From Microbacterium sp. EYE_78 (lineage in GTDB: Bacteria > Actinomycetota > Actinomycetes > Actinomycetales > Microbacteriaceae): a stretch of 64,000 bases of DNA. The stretch is taken from NCBI RefSeq assembly GCF_023149035.1, contig NZ_JAHXMY010000002.1, positions 1,054,001 through 1,118,000 of the forward strand, read 5' to 3'. The position numbers were made by a program, and so were the translations under genes. The notes beneath the pieces are model-generated. The model was not told the origin of the DNA and did not search any database. It saw only the letters and a list, made by a program, of their open reading frames with translations. How positions within the stretch are numbered: position 1 is the stretch's first letter; the number at the start of each line of letters is the position of its first letter. This document shows, piece after piece, positions 20,014 to 29,360 of the stretch.

Positions 20014-20900
20014 CAGCCCCGCTCGGCGAGGCGGTGCGGCGCCGGCAGATCCGACACGTTGATCCCCACCATCGCCTCGCCGAGACCGCGCGAGACATCG
20101 GCGATGACCTTCGGGTCGTCGAAGAACGTCGTCGCCCTCACGATGGCCGCGGCCCGCTCGGCCGGGTTGCCGCTCTTGAAGATGCCCGAGCCGACGAAGA
20201 CGCCATCGGCGCCCAGCTGCATCATCATCGCCGCGTCAGCGGGAGTGGCGACGCCGCCGGCGACGAAGAGGACCACCGGCAGGACCCCGGTCTCGGCGAT
20301 CTCGGCCACCAGCTCGTACGGGGCCTGCAGCTCCTTGGCCGCGACGTACAGCTCGTCCTTCGGGAGCGCGGCGAGCGCGGCGATCTCGCCCCGGATCTTG
20401 CGGATGTGCTTCATCGCCTCTGAGACGTCGCCGGTGCCCGCCTCACCCTTGGAGCGGATCATCGCCGCCCCTTCCGTGATGCGGCGCAGGGCTTCGCCCA
20501 GGTTGGTCGCCCCGCACACGAAGGGGACGGTGAACCCCCACTTGTCGATGTGGTTCACGTAGTCCGCCGGGGAGAGGACCTCGGACTCGTCGATGTAATC
20601 GACACCAAGCTCCTGCAGCACCTGCGCCTCGACGAAGTGCCCGATGCGGGCCTTCGCCATGACGGGGATGGACACCGACGCGATGATGTCGTCGATGAGG
20701 TCGGGGTCGCTCATCCGCGCGACACCGCCCTGGGAGCGGATGTCGGCGGGAACGCGCTCCAGCGCCATCACGGCGACCGCGCCGGCATCCTCGGCGATCT
20801 TCGCCTGGTCGGCCGTGACGACGTCCATGATGACGCCGCCCTTGAGCATCTCCGCGAGGCCGCGCTTCACGCGACCGGTTCCCGTGACGGTGTTTGACAT
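20010..20900 (-). CDS. pdxS: pyridoxal 5'-phosphate synthase subunit PdxS
   Basis: TIM-barrel synthase of 296 residues that builds PLP from ribose 5-phosphate, glyceraldehyde 3-phosphate and ammonia. D26 ([10 protein letters not shown]) and K83 ([10 protein letters not shown]) are the expected ribose-binding and imine-forming positions, and [10 protein letters not shown] carries the second lysine. The ATG at 20900 has no ribosome site; a TAGCTT -10-like sequence seven bases upstream suggests a leaderless message. Divergent from the pdxR-type regulator. Confidence 0.98.
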   Translation of the reverse strand: MSNTVTGTGRVKRGLAEMLKGGVIMDVVTADQAKIAEDAGAVAVMALERVPADIRSQGGVARMSDPDLIDDIIASVSIPVMAKARIGHFVEAQVLQELGVDYIDESEVLSPADYVNHIDKWGFTVPFVCGATNLGEALRRITEGAAMIRSKGEAGTGDVSEAMKHIRKIRGEIAALAALPKDELYVAAKELQAPYELVAEIAETGVLPVVLFVAGGVATPADAAMMMQLGADGVFVGSGIFKSGNPAERAAAIVRATTFFDDPKVIADVSRGLGEAMVGINVSDLPAPHRLAERGW

Positions 20901-20940
20901 AGGCCAAAAGCTATCATGGCTTGGACATAGACTTGACCGT
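20901..20940. promoter_or_regulatory. 40-bp divergent control region pdxS / pdxR-type regulator
   Basis: Only 40 bases separate the two start codons. On the minus strand TAGCTT (20908-20913) is seven bases before the pdxS ATG. On the plus strand TATCAT (20912-20917) can serve the regulator. GTCAAG and GTCCAAG form a short direct repeat on the minus strand upstream of the pdxS -10, a layout like MocR/PdxR sites, which are often direct repeats. The two promoters must overlap, so one bound regulator could control both genes. Confidence 0.5.
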
Positions 20941-22293
20941 ATGACGAACGTGGTCCTGGAGATCGGCGGCGAGACCGCCGCCGAGATCGCAGACAGCGTC
21001 CGGGCGCTCATCGACCGTGGCGAGCTCGGCCCCGGCGACCCCCTCCCCCCGGTCCGCGCGCTCGCGGAGTCCATCGGCGTCAATCGCAACACTGTCGTGT
21101 CCGCGTACCGCCACCTCGCGGGCGCCGGCGTCGTCGAGACCGCCGGGAGGGCGGGCACCCGTGTGAGCGCGGGCGCCGTCGTGGCCCAGGAGGGGTTCGC
21201 CTCGGACACCGTCCTCCGCGACGTCGCCACCGGCAACCCCGATCCGTCGCGCATCCCCGATCCGGGGCCCGCGCTGGCGACACTCGCGGGACGCCCGGTG
21301 CTCTACGGCGAGCCCACCATCGATCCGGCTCTGGAAGCATGGGCGACGGACTGGGTGCGTGCGGACCTCTCCGCGCGCGAGGACCTGCGGGTCACCATCA
21401 CGGGCGGGGCGGTGGACGCCCTGGAACGCCTCTTCGCCGACGCACTGACGCGCGACGATCTCGTCGGCCTCGAGGACCCGTGCTTCCTGTCCGCGCTCCG
21501 CACCGTCCGCATCGGCGGCTACCGTCCCGTGGCGATCCCCGTCGACGACGAGGGGATGACCGTCGACGGCCTCCGTGCCGCGCTCGAGGCGGGCGTTCGC
21601 GCCATCGTGTGCACGCCGCGCGCGCAGAACCCCACCGGGGTGAGCCTGACAGCCGAGCGGGCGGCGCAGTTGCGTGCCGTCCTCGCGACGCATCCCTACG
21701 TCCTCGTGATCGAGGACGACCACTTCTCGATGCTGTCCCGCGAGCGGTACCACTCGATCATCGGGGAAGGCCACCGGCGCTGGGCCCTGATCCGCTCGGT
21801 CTCCAAGTTCCTGGGTCCCGACATGTGCCTCGCGGTCACCGCGAGCGATGCCGACACCGCCAATCGCCTCGCGCGACGCCTCAGCCCCGGCTCGACCTGG
21901 GTCAGCCATCTGCTGCAACGTCTCGTCGTCGCCCTCGTCTCCGATCCGGCCCTGATGGCATTCGTCGACCGAGCCGGCGATCACTACCGCGCCCGGAACG
22001 ACGCGTTCGCGCATCTCCTGACAGCCGAAGGCGTCCCGACAGCCGCCGGCGACGGACTCAGCCTCTGGGTCCGTGTCCCCTCCCCCGCGCGGGCGGTCGC
22101 CGAGCAGCTCATGCGCCGCGGCTGGCTCGCCCGGGCCGGCGACGAGTTCCAGCTCGACGGGGGCGACGCATCCGACCGCCTCCGTCTCACCGTGCACGAC
22201 CTGTCCGACTCCGACGCCGCGCGCCTGGCCGCCGACGTCGCCGCCGCAGCGCGATCCGTCGCGCCTCACCCGAAAGCGAGCACCGCCCCGTGA
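20941..22293 (+). CDS. pdxR: MocR/PdxR-type GntR-family regulator with aminotransferase domain
   Basis: The 450 residues join an N-terminal GntR winged helix (about 10-75; [33 protein letters not shown]) to a fold-type I aminotransferase domain with TPRAQNPTG and the PLP lysine K289 in [10 protein letters not shown]. Such regulators sense PLP and activate pdxST. The divergent position to pdxS and coupling to the downstream pyridoxal kinase make PdxR the best assignment, although this rests on context rather than a test. The stop overlaps the kinase start as GTGA. Confidence 0.88.
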   Translation: MTNVVLEIGGETAAEIADSVRALIDRGELGPGDPLPPVRALAESIGVNRNTVVSAYRHLAGAGVVETAGRAGTRVSAGAVVAQEGFASDTVLRDVATGNPDPSRIPDPGPALATLAGRPVLYGEPTIDPALEAWATDWVRADLSAREDLRVTITGGAVDALERLFADALTRDDLVGLEDPCFLSALRTVRIGGYRPVAIPVDDEGMTVDGLRAALEAGVRAIVCTPRAQNPTGVSLTAERAAQLRAVLATHPYVLVIEDDHFSMLSRERYHSIIGEGHRRWALIRSVSKFLGPDMCLAVTASDADTANRLARRLSPGSTWVSHLLQRLVVALVSDPALMAFVDRAGDHYRARNDAFAHLLTAEGVPTAAGDGLSLWVRVPSPARAVAEQLMRRGWLARAGDEFQLDGGDASDRLRLTVHDLSDSDAARLAADVAAAARSVAPHPKASTAP

Positions 22294-23141
22294 AGATCCT
22301 CTCCATCCAATCCGCCGTCGCCTACGGCCACGTCGGCAACTCGGCCGCCGTGTTCCCGCTGCAGCGCATCGGCGTCGAGGTGCACCCCGTGTACACGGTG
22401 AACTTCTCGAATCACACGGGCTACGGCGCATGGCGTGGTCCGCTCATCAGCCCGCAGGACGTGGCCGACGTCATCACGGGCATCGAGGAGCGGGGTGCGT
22501 TCGCCGACATCGACGTCGTCCTCTCGGGGTATCAGGGCGGCGAGGGGATCGCCGACGTCATCCTCGACGCGGTCGCCCGCGTGAAGGCGGCGAACCCGGC
22601 AGCGGTGTACGCCTGCGATCCGGTGATGGGGAACGCGAAGAGCGGATGCTTCGTCGCCCCCGCCATCCCCGTGCTGCTGCGCGAGCGCGTCGTGCCTGCT
22701 GCCGACATCATCACGCCGAACCAGTTCGAGCTCGGTTTCCTGACGGAGACCGACCCGGCCGACCTCGAATCCACGCTCGCCGCCGCCGACGCGGCCCGGG
22801 CGATGGGGCCGTCGACCGTCCTCGTCACGAGCGTCGAGCGCCCGGACGCGCCGGAGGGGACGATCGAGATGCTCGCCGTCACCGACCAGGGCGCGTGGAT
22901 CGTCCGCACCCCGCGCATCCCGATGAAGGCCAACGGGTCCGGCGACGTGACGGCCGCCCTCTTCACCGCGCACTACACGCGCAGCGGGGACGCCGCCGCA
23001 TCCCTCGCCAAGACGACCTCGAGTGTCTTCGACCTGCTGCAGACGACCTACGACGCGGGTTCGCGGGAGCTGCAGCTCATCGAGTCGCAGGAGTTCTACG
23101 CGAGCCCGCGCGAGCAGTTCGAGGTGACGCAGGTCCGCTGA
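22290..23141 (+). CDS. pdxY: pyridoxal kinase (PdxY type)
   Basis: Phosphorylates pyridoxal and related vitamers in the salvage route. The 283-residue ribokinase-fold protein starts [25 protein letters not shown] and has YACDPVMGNAKSGCFV, ITPNQFELGFLT and the C-terminal NGSGDVTAALF anion-hole motif with the catalytic Asp. GTG start overlapping the regulator stop by four bases, so salvage kinase and regulator are made together. Confidence 0.95.
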   Translation: MKILSIQSAVAYGHVGNSAAVFPLQRIGVEVHPVYTVNFSNHTGYGAWRGPLISPQDVADVITGIEERGAFADIDVVLSGYQGGEGIADVILDAVARVKAANPAAVYACDPVMGNAKSGCFVAPAIPVLLRERVVPAADIITPNQFELGFLTETDPADLESTLAAADAARAMGPSTVLVTSVERPDAPEGTIEMLAVTDQGAWIVRTPRIPMKANGSGDVTAALFTAHYTRSGDAAASLAKTTSSVFDLLQTTYDAGSRELQLIESQEFYASPREQFEVTQVR

Positions 23142-23163
23142 GCCACGCCGACGGCCCGGTTCG

Positions 23164-23715
23164 TCAGATGACGGGCCACCCGTCGGCGACGGCCTGGCGA
23201 ACCTCGCCGAGCAGCTGGGGCAGCGCCTTGGTCTTCGCGATGATCGGGAAGAAGTTCGCGTCCGTCGCCCAGCGCGGCACGACGTGCTGGTGCAGGTGCT
23301 CCGCGACGCCGGCGCCTGCCACCGCACCCTGGTTCATGCCGAGGTTGAACCCGTCGCAGTTCGCCACGCGGCGGAGCACGCGCATCGCGACCTGCGTGAG
23401 GGCGCCGATCTCGGCGACCTCCTCGGGCGTGGCCTCGTCGTACGTCGCGAAGTGGCGGTACGGACACACCAGCAGGTGGCCCGAGTTGTAGGGGAAGAGG
23501 TTCAGCAGCACGTAGGCGGTCTCGCCGCGGGCGACGATGAGGCCCTCTTCATCGGACTTGTCCGGTGCCGCACAGAACGGGCAGTCGTGCTTGAGCGGCT
23601 CCGGTCCCGCCTGGATGTACGCCATGCGATGCGGCGTCCACAGCCGCTGGAACTCGTCCGGGACGCCTGCGAGCTCCGCGGCATCCTCGACGCGGCGGCC
23701 CGAGCCCTCGCTCAT
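23164..23715 (-). CDS. HIT-family Ap4A phosphorylase-like protein
   Basis: The 183 residues resemble Mycobacterium tuberculosis Rv2613c, a diadenosine tetraphosphate phosphorylase that is also next to thrS. Shared segments are LQRLWTPxRM-like [42 protein letters not shown] and the histidine triad [11 protein letters not shown] near residues 138-145. A CPFC pair at the N-terminal side may bind metal. The ATG overlaps the thrS stop (ATGA). Degrading Ap4A made by a nearby synthetase is a plausible link. Confidence 0.88.
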   Translation of the reverse strand: MSEGSGRRVEDAAELAGVPDEFQRLWTPHRMAYIQAGPEPLKHDCPFCAAPDKSDEEGLIVARGETAYVLLNLFPYNSGHLLVCPYRHFATYDEATPEEVAEIGALTQVAMRVLRRVANCDGFNLGMNQGAVAGAGVAEHLHQHVVPRWATDANFFPIIAKTKALPQLLGEVRQAVADGWPVI

Positions 23716-25721
23716 GCGAGGTCCCCGGCCGTGTTCACGAGGGCGCGGCTCTCGATCGCCGCGACGATCGTGTCGATCGCCTGGTCCACGGGGATGCCGT
23801 TGGTCTGCGACCCGTCCCGGAACCGGAACGACACGGTGCCGCCCGAGCGGTCCTGCTCCCCCGCGATCAGCTGGAGGGGGACCTTCTGCGTGGTGTGGGT
23901 GCGGATCTTCTTCTGCATGCGGTCGTCGCTGTGATCGACCTCCGCGCGCACGCCCCGCGCCCGCAGGCGCGCGACGATGTCGTCCAGGTAGTCGCCGTAC
24001 TGCTCGGCGACGGGGATGCCGACCACCTGCACGGGTGAGAGCCATACCGGGAACGCTCCGGCGTAGTGCTCGAGGAGGATGGCGAAGAAGCGCTCGATCG
24101 ACCCGAACAGCGCCCGGTGGATCATGATCGGTCGGTGCTTCTCGCCGTCGGCGCCGGTGTACTCCAGGCCGAAGCGCTCGGGCAGGTTCGGGTCGACCTG
24201 CACGGTGGACAGCTGCCACGTCCGGCCGATGGCGTCCTTCGTCTTCAGGTCGATCTTGGGGCCGTAGAACGCGGCCTCGCCGGGCACCTCCGTCAGCTTC
24301 AGACCGCTGGCGACGGCGACATTGCGCAGGGCATCCGTCGAGTACTGCCAGAACTCCTCGGAGCCGATCCACTTCTCCTTCTCGTCGTCGCGCATCGACA
24401 GCTCGAGCTCGAAGTCCTCGAGGCCGAAGTCGCGGAGCATGGAGATCACGAACTCGAGGACGCGGGTCGCCTCCGCCTCGAGCTGGTCCGGGGTCACGAA
24501 GAGGTGGGAGTCGTCCTGGGTGAAGCCGCGCACGCGGGTGAGCCCGTGCAGTGCACCCGACAGTTCGTTCCGGTACACGGTGCCGTTCTCGGCGAACCGG
24601 AGGGGCAGGTCCCGGTAGCTGCGTGCGCGCTCCTTGTAGATGAGGATGTGCATCGGGCAGTTCATCGGCTTCAGGTAGTAGTCCTGACCCTGCTTGGTGA
24701 CGTTGCCGTCGGCATCCCGCTCTTCATCCATGACGATCGGCGGGAACATGCCGTCGCGGTAGGTGACGAGGTGGTTGGACGTGAGGAACAGGTCCTCCTT
24801 CGAGATGTGCGGCGTGTACACGTAGGTGTAGCCGCCCTCGATGTGCCGACGGCGCGCGTGCTGCTCCATCTCGCCGCGGACGATGCCGCCGCGCGGGTGC
24901 CAGACGCTCAGGCCCGAGCCGATCTCGTCGGGGAACGAGAAGAGGTCGAGCTCCTTGCCGAGTTTGCGGTGGTCGCGCTTGGCGGCCTCTTCGAGGCGGT
25001 GCTGGTAGGCGCGCAGCTCGTCCTTCGACGGCCAGGCGGTGCCGTAGATGCGCTGCAGTTGCGGGTTCTTCTCGCTGCCGCGCCAGTAGGCGCCGGCGAT
25101 GCGGGTCAGGTCCCAGCCGTTGCCCACCATGCGGGTGTTCGGAACGTGCGGTCCGCGGCAGAGGTCCTTCCACGCGGTCTCGCCGTCGCGGGTGACGTTG
25201 TCGTAGATCGTCAGCTCGCCGGCCCCGACCTCGACGGATGCTCCTTCGGCCGCCTCCTTCGAGCCGCCCTTGAGTCCGATCAGCTCGAGCTTGAACGGCT
25301 CGTCGACGAGTTCCGCGCGCGCCTCCTCATCCGTGACGACGCGACGGACGAAGCGCTGCCCCTCTCGGACGATGCGCTCCATCTCTTTCTTGATCAACTT
25401 CAGGTCCTCGGGGGTGAAAGGCTCATCGACGCCGAAGTCGTAGTAGAAGCCGTCGGTCACGGGCGGCCCGATGCCCAGGTTCGACTGAGGGCGCACGCGC
25501 TGCACGGCCTGCGCGAGGATGTGCGCCGTGGAGTGGCGCAGGATGTTCAGGCCGTCGGGACTGGACACCGTGACCGCCTCGACGCCGTCGAGCCGGTCGA
25601 CGACGGTCGCGAGGTCTTTCAGCTCGCCGTCCACGCGGAGGGCGACCACGGAGCGGTCGGGGAACAGGGCGAATCCATCGGCGGGAAGGGCGACATCCGC
25701 CGGCGCGATCACATCAGTCAA
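23712..25721 (-). CDS. thrS: threonyl-tRNA synthetase
   Basis: Class II synthetase of 669 residues. A short TGS-like N-terminal region is followed by the editing domain with [11 protein letters not shown] (HxxxH, about residues 68-78) and CRGPHVPNT, then catalytic motifs [43 protein letters not shown] and [10 protein letters not shown], and the anticodon-binding domain. The start is TTG at 25721, chosen because GGAGA lies eight bases upstream; a GTG at 25712 is possible. The leader is about 120 bases and holds a candidate leader peptide. Confidence 0.98.
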   Translation of the reverse strand: MTDVIAPADVALPADGFALFPDRSVVALRVDGELKDLATVVDRLDGVEAVTVSSPDGLNILRHSTAHILAQAVQRVRPQSNLGIGPPVTDGFYYDFGVDEPFTPEDLKLIKKEMERIVREGQRFVRRVVTDEEARAELVDEPFKLELIGLKGGSKEAAEGASVEVGAGELTIYDNVTRDGETAWKDLCRGPHVPNTRMVGNGWDLTRIAGAYWRGSEKNPQLQRIYGTAWPSKDELRAYQHRLEEAAKRDHRKLGKELDLFSFPDEIGSGLSVWHPRGGIVRGEMEQHARRRHIEGGYTYVYTPHISKEDLFLTSNHLVTYRDGMFPPIVMDEERDADGNVTKQGQDYYLKPMNCPMHILIYKERARSYRDLPLRFAENGTVYRNELSGALHGLTRVRGFTQDDSHLFVTPDQLEAEATRVLEFVISMLRDFGLEDFELELSMRDDEKEKWIGSEEFWQYSTDALRNVAVASGLKLTEVPGEAAFYGPKIDLKTKDAIGRTWQLSTVQVDPNLPERFGLEYTGADGEKHRPIMIHRALFGSIERFFAILLEHYAGAFPVWLSPVQVVGIPVAEQYGDYLDDIVARLRARGVRAEVDHSDDRMQKKIRTHTTQKVPLQLIAGEQDRSGGTVSFRFRDGSQTNGIPVDQAIDTIVAAIESRALVNTAGDLA

Positions 25722-25766
25722 GGGGAGATCTCCAGAAAGTGGCTCGGTTCATGGCTACTCAGCTTC

Positions 25767-25783
25767 GAGCGCGCACCGCGCTC
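25767..25783 (-). promoter_or_regulatory. leader hairpin upstream of thrS (possible attenuator)
   Basis: On the minus strand GAGCGCG-GTG-CGCGCTC forms a perfect seven-pair stem beginning seven bases after the leader-peptide stop. An alternative pairing is possible between GGCTGGTTC inside the peptide coding region (25827-25835) and GAACCGAGCC (25741-25750) near the thrS ribosome site. No T-run follows the hairpin, so it is not a classic intrinsic terminator. Confidence 0.4.
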
Positions 25784-25790
25784 CGCCCGC

Positions 25791-25844
25791 TCAGGCCATC
25801 GGCGTTCGCGTGGCGGCGGTGACGAGGAACCAGCCGTTCAGCAT
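25791..25844 (-). CDS. putative Thr-containing leader peptide of thrS
   Basis: A 17-codon frame encodes MLNGWFLVTAATRTPMA and ends in TGA 70 bases before the thrS TTG. Three threonine codons lie within six positions (T-A-A-T-R-T), as expected if stalling on uncharged tRNA-Thr were sensed. TAGACT (25851-25856), a -10 consensus, ends six bases before the ATG, which predicts a leaderless transcript beginning at this ATG. Inference from sequence; translation is not shown. Confidence 0.5.
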   Translation of the reverse strand: MLNGWFLVTAATRTPMA

Positions 25845-25876
25845 CCTGCGAGTCTACTGGGCGCTCCGCAGGCGCG

Positions 25877-27043
25877 ATGATGGATGCCGTGAAGCTCGCT
25901 CTCGCGGGAGTCCTCCTGCTCGCGGGGGCCGTCGCGGCCGTCCTGCTCGGGGTGCTCCCCCTCTCGTCGCTCGTCGTGGTCGCCGAGCGCGTCGCCCCCA
26001 TCCTCGGATTCGTCGTCGCCGTGACGATCGTCGCCGAGCTGGGTGCGAAGGCGGGCGTCTTCGACGTGGCCGCATCATGGCTCGCGCGGATGTCTCGGGG
26101 ACGCACGGCGGCCCTGTGGCTGCTGGTGGTCGCTCTCGCGACGGCGACGACGGCCTTCCTTTCGCTCGACACCACGGCGGTGCTCCTCACCCCCGTCGTG
26201 ATCGCCGTCGCGCGTGCGAACGGCCTACCCGCCCTGCCCTTCGCCTTCACGACGGTCTGGCTCGCCAACACCGCATCCCTGCTGCTTCCGGTGTCGAACC
26301 TCACGAACCTGCTGGCGGTGTCCCGGATGCCGGGCGGCGGCGATCCGGCATCCTTCCTGCGCCTCCTGGGGCCGTCGGCCGCGGTCGCCGTCGTGATCAC
26401 TGTCGTGCTGCTCTGGGCGGTCCACCGCCGCGAGCTGCGGGGACGCTTCGACGTCGCCACCCCTCCGCGGGTTGCCGACGCGACGCAGCTGCGAGTGGCC
26501 GCGGTCGTCGTCGTCGCCCTGCTCCCGCTGCTCGTGAGCGGCGTGGAGCCGTGGGTCCCCGCGACCGCTGCGGCGATCGTGCTGCTGGTCCTCTTCGCCT
26601 GGCGGTCACCCAAGGCCCTCGGCTGGCGTCTCGTGCCGTGGTCGCTCCTGATCTTCGCCGCGGGGCTGTTCGCCGCCGTCGCCGCCCTCGAGGCGTGGGG
26701 ATCCGGCGCCGTCGCCGCAGCGATCGCGGGAACCGGCGACGGTCCCGCCGACCTCCTCCGCCTCGCCGGGACCGGGATGGCCACGGCGAACACCCTCGAC
26801 AACCTCCCCGCATACCTGCTGCTGGAGTCGACCGCAGACTCGCCCGAACGCCTGGCCGCACTCCTCATCGGCGTGAACGCCGGACCGCTCATCACCCCGT
26901 GGGCATCGCTCGCCACCCTGCTGTGGCATCAGCGGCTCGTCGCTGCCGGCGTGGAGCTCTCCTGGCGCCGCTTCTGCCTCCTCGGGCTCCTCGCCGCTCC
27001 CCTGGTGGTGAGCGCCGCCACGCTCCCCTTCCTGCTGCGCTGA
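25877..27043 (+). CDS. SLC13/ArsB-type ion transporter family protein
   Basis: A 388-residue integral membrane protein with about ten to eleven hydrophobic helices. SLDTTAVLLTPVVIAVA and TVWLANTASLLLPVSNLTNLL followed by GTGMATANTLDNLPAYLL in the second half are the paired re-entrant hairpin regions of the ion transporter superfamily that includes ArsB and NhaD. No arsR, arsC or other resistance gene is nearby, so the substrate is open. ATG codons at 25877 and 25880; no clear ribosome site. Divergent from the thrS leader. Confidence 0.8.
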   Translation: MMDAVKLALAGVLLLAGAVAAVLLGVLPLSSLVVVAERVAPILGFVVAVTIVAELGAKAGVFDVAASWLARMSRGRTAALWLLVVALATATTAFLSLDTTAVLLTPVVIAVARANGLPALPFAFTTVWLANTASLLLPVSNLTNLLAVSRMPGGGDPASFLRLLGPSAAVAVVITVVLLWAVHRRELRGRFDVATPPRVADATQLRVAAVVVVALLPLLVSGVEPWVPATAAAIVLLVLFAWRSPKALGWRLVPWSLLIFAAGLFAAVAALEAWGSGAVAAAIAGTGDGPADLLRLAGTGMATANTLDNLPAYLLLESTADSPERLAALLIGVNAGPLITPWASLATLLWHQRLVAAGVELSWRRFCLLGLLAAPLVVSAATLPFLLR

Positions 27044-27049
27044 CCGCCG

Positions 27050-27706
27050 TCAGAGGTGCTTCAGCGCCTCGCGACGGCTGAGGGGGCTGAGTGCGTGCGC
27101 GGATGCGTATGCGCTCACCCACTCGGGGAAGGCGCGCGCGGCGTCGCGGAGCGCCCATCCGACGGCCTTGCGGATGAAGAACTCGGGTTCGCGGAGATTC
27201 GGCTCCAGCACGTCGGCGAGCAGGCGCAGATCCGCGCGGTCGCGACGGCCCAGTTGGCTGAGGATCGCGAGACGGCGGAGCCACAGCTCCTCGCTGAGGC
27301 ACCAGCCGCGCACGAGCGACTCGCCGTCTCGCGGGTGCGCGTCGAGCAGCTCCCGCACCCGCCCGGCGAGCTCGTCGGTGACGTCCCACCACCGCCCCGT
27401 GCGCACCATGTGCTCGATGAGGGGGACGATGCGGAGGTCCCCGCGGGCCGGGGCGACGGCGAGCAGCATCATCGCGGCCGATCGCTCCTCACGATGGGAT
27501 GCCGCATCCCACAGTCTCCGCGCATCGTCGAGGATGCGCAGCGGATCGCGCTCGTCCCCGACCGCCGCCCGCGCGATGCGCCGGGCGTCGGGCACGCGGA
27601 CCCCGAGAAAGGGCATGTCGGACTTCATGTACGCCTGCTGTCCCGTCGCGCGCGCCGGGTCAGCGACCTCGCGGAGGTGCGCGCGGATCAGCTCGACGCG
27701 GTCCAC
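27050..27706 (-). CDS. DNA alkylation repair protein, AlkD-like
   Basis: HEAT-like-repeat glycosylase family, 218 residues. Family landmarks are QQAYMKSDMPFLGVRVPD near the start, RTGRWWDVTDELAG with the catalytic-type Asp, LWLRRLAILSQL and EFFIRKAVGWALRDAARAFPEWV. AlkD removes bulky or positively charged alkyl bases without flipping them. GTG start one base after the stop of the ACT protein gene, so both are probably in one transcript. Confidence 0.9.
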   Translation of the reverse strand: MDRVELIRAHLREVADPARATGQQAYMKSDMPFLGVRVPDARRIARAAVGDERDPLRILDDARRLWDAASHREERSAAMMLLAVAPARGDLRIVPLIEHMVRTGRWWDVTDELAGRVRELLDAHPRDGESLVRGWCLSEELWLRRLAILSQLGRRDRADLRLLADVLEPNLREPEFFIRKAVGWALRDAARAFPEWVSAYASAHALSPLSRREALKHL

Positions 27707-27707
27707 G

Positions 27708-28220
27708 TCAGGCCACGGTCAGATCCACCTGGATCTCGCCCGCGAGCTGCTCGAGCGCCGTGGTCACCGTGCCCGCGTCGGCGTCCTGCGGAACGCGGAA
27801 CACCACGACCGCTTCGAACAGCGTGCCTCCCGCCATCGGGGCCTCGAGCGTGCGGCTGCGGAAGGTGTCGATGCTGAGTGCGTGCCGGGCGATCGCCGCG
27901 GTGACGTCGCGGACGATCCCCGGACGGTCGTTGCCGAGGACGGTCACCTCGAGCGCGCGCTCCCCGGCGACGGTCTCGGCGGTGGAGCCGCCGCCGTGGG
28001 CCGTGACGCGCAGCATCCCGTCCAAGCTCTGGAGGGCATCCGTGAAGGCGGCCTGCCGGTCGTCGGGGACCGAGACGAGCACGATGCCCGCGAACGCCCC
28101 GGCGAGTTCGGCCAGTTCGCTGCGCTCCCAGTTGCCGCCGTGGGCGGCGACCTGCTCGGCGAGGGCGTTGACGAGTCCGGGGCGGTCGTCGCCGACCACG
28201 GTGAGCACGAGGTGGGCCAT
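27708..28220 (-). CDS. ACT-domain protein, glycine cleavage repressor-like
   Basis: The 170 residues are two ACT domains: LVLTVVGDDRPGLVNALAEQVAAHGGNW (about 4-31) and LEVTVLGNDRPGIVRDVTAAIARHALSI (about 90-117), each with the DRPGxV ligand-loop motif. This is the GcvR-like architecture, which binds small molecules such as amino acids. No gcv gene is nearby and there is no DNA-binding domain, so a regulatory target cannot be named. Confidence 0.85.
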   Translation of the reverse strand: MAHLVLTVVGDDRPGLVNALAEQVAAHGGNWERSELAELAGAFAGIVLVSVPDDRQAAFTDALQSLDGMLRVTAHGGGSTAETVAGERALEVTVLGNDRPGIVRDVTAAIARHALSIDTFRSRTLEAPMAGGTLFEAVVVFRVPQDADAGTVTTALEQLAGEIQVDLTVA

Positions 28221-28296
28221 GGCGGGATCCTATCGGTCGACCCGCGCGGACGCAGGGCCCTGCGTCGCCGCGCGCGTCCGGCGTAGCGTGCACGGC

Positions 28297-29340
28297 ATGA
28301 AGGCACTCCAATACACACGAATCGGCTCGCATCCCGAAGTCGTCGATATCGACAAGCCCACGCCGGGCCCTGGCCAGGTGCTCCTGAAGGTGACCGCGGC
28401 GGGCGTCTGCCACTCCGACGAGTTCGTCATGGGGCTGGGCGAAGAGGAGTACCTCGCGGCCGGATACCCGCTGCCGCTCACCCTCGGGCACGAGGGCGCC
28501 GGCATCGTGGAGGAGCTCGGCGAGGGTGTCGAGCACCTGCAGGTCGGCGACGCTGTCGCCGTGTACGGCCCGTGGGGCTGCGGACGGTGCCGCAACTGCG
28601 CGCAGGGGAAGGAGAACTACTGCACGAACGCGCAGGCTGAGGGGATCATGCCTCCCGGACTCGGATCACCCGGCTCGATGGCCGAGTACATGGTGGTCGA
28701 CAGCGCCCGTCACCTCGTCCCCCTCGGCGACCTCGACCCCGTGGAGAACGTGTCGCTCACAGATGCCGGCCTGACGCCGTATCACGCGATCAAGACGTCC
28801 CTGCCGAAGCTCGGCGCCGGCTCCACCGCCGTCGTCATCGGCACCGGCGGCCTCGGGCACGTCGCGATCCAGATCCTCCGCGCCGTCTCCGCCGCGACCG
28901 TCGTCGCACTCGATGTGAACGACGAGAAACTGGCACTCGCACGAGAGGTCGGCGCGCACCACGCCGTCCTCAGCGACGCGAACGCCGCCGACGTGATCCG
29001 GGACCTGACCGGCGGCCTGGGTGCGGACGCCGTCTTCGACTTCGTCGGCGCAGAACCGACGATCGCCACGGCGGTCGCAGCGGCGGCGACGGAGGCCGAC
29101 ATCACGATCGTCGGAATCGGCGGCGGCACCGCGCACGTCGGCTTCGGCACGATCCCGTACGACGCCGCCCTGCGCATTCCGTATTGGGGGACGCGCAGCG
29201 AGCTGATCGAAGTGCTCGAGCTCGCCCGCACCGGTCAGGTCGGCGTCGAGGTGCAGCGGTACTCGCTCGACGACGGTCCGAAGGCCTATGAGGCGCTCGC
29301 GGCGGGAACGGTCCGCGGCAGGGCGGTCATCGTCCCCTGA
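28297..29340 (+). CDS. zinc-dependent alcohol dehydrogenase
   Basis: Medium-chain dehydrogenase of 347 residues. Catalytic zinc ligands are in AAGVCHSDEF and LTLGHEGAG, the structural zinc site in CGRCRNCAQGKENYC, and the NAD-binding turn in VVIGTGGLGHVAIQIL. Substrate cannot be read directly. No ribosome site is visible; TAGCGT at 28284-28289 ends seven bases before the ATG, the spacing of a leaderless actinobacterial promoter. Confidence 0.93.
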   Translation: MKALQYTRIGSHPEVVDIDKPTPGPGQVLLKVTAAGVCHSDEFVMGLGEEEYLAAGYPLPLTLGHEGAGIVEELGEGVEHLQVGDAVAVYGPWGCGRCRNCAQGKENYCTNAQAEGIMPPGLGSPGSMAEYMVVDSARHLVPLGDLDPVENVSLTDAGLTPYHAIKTSLPKLGAGSTAVVIGTGGLGHVAIQILRAVSAATVVALDVNDEKLALAREVGAHHAVLSDANAADVIRDLTGGLGADAVFDFVGAEPTIATAVAAAATEADITIVGIGGGTAHVGFGTIPYDAALRIPYWGTRSELIEVLELARTGQVGVEVQRYSLDDGPKAYEALAAGTVRGRAVIVP

Positions 29341-29360
29341 CGATCGGGGGGGGGCTGCGG

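Noticed and set aside
25722..25850. T-box riboswitch for thrS
   Set aside because: No specifier loop, T-box bulge sequence or terminator/antiterminator pair of that type is visible; a leader peptide fits better.
24066..25880. 604-codon open frame on the plus strand
   Set aside because: Antisense shadow of thrS; no recognisable domain.
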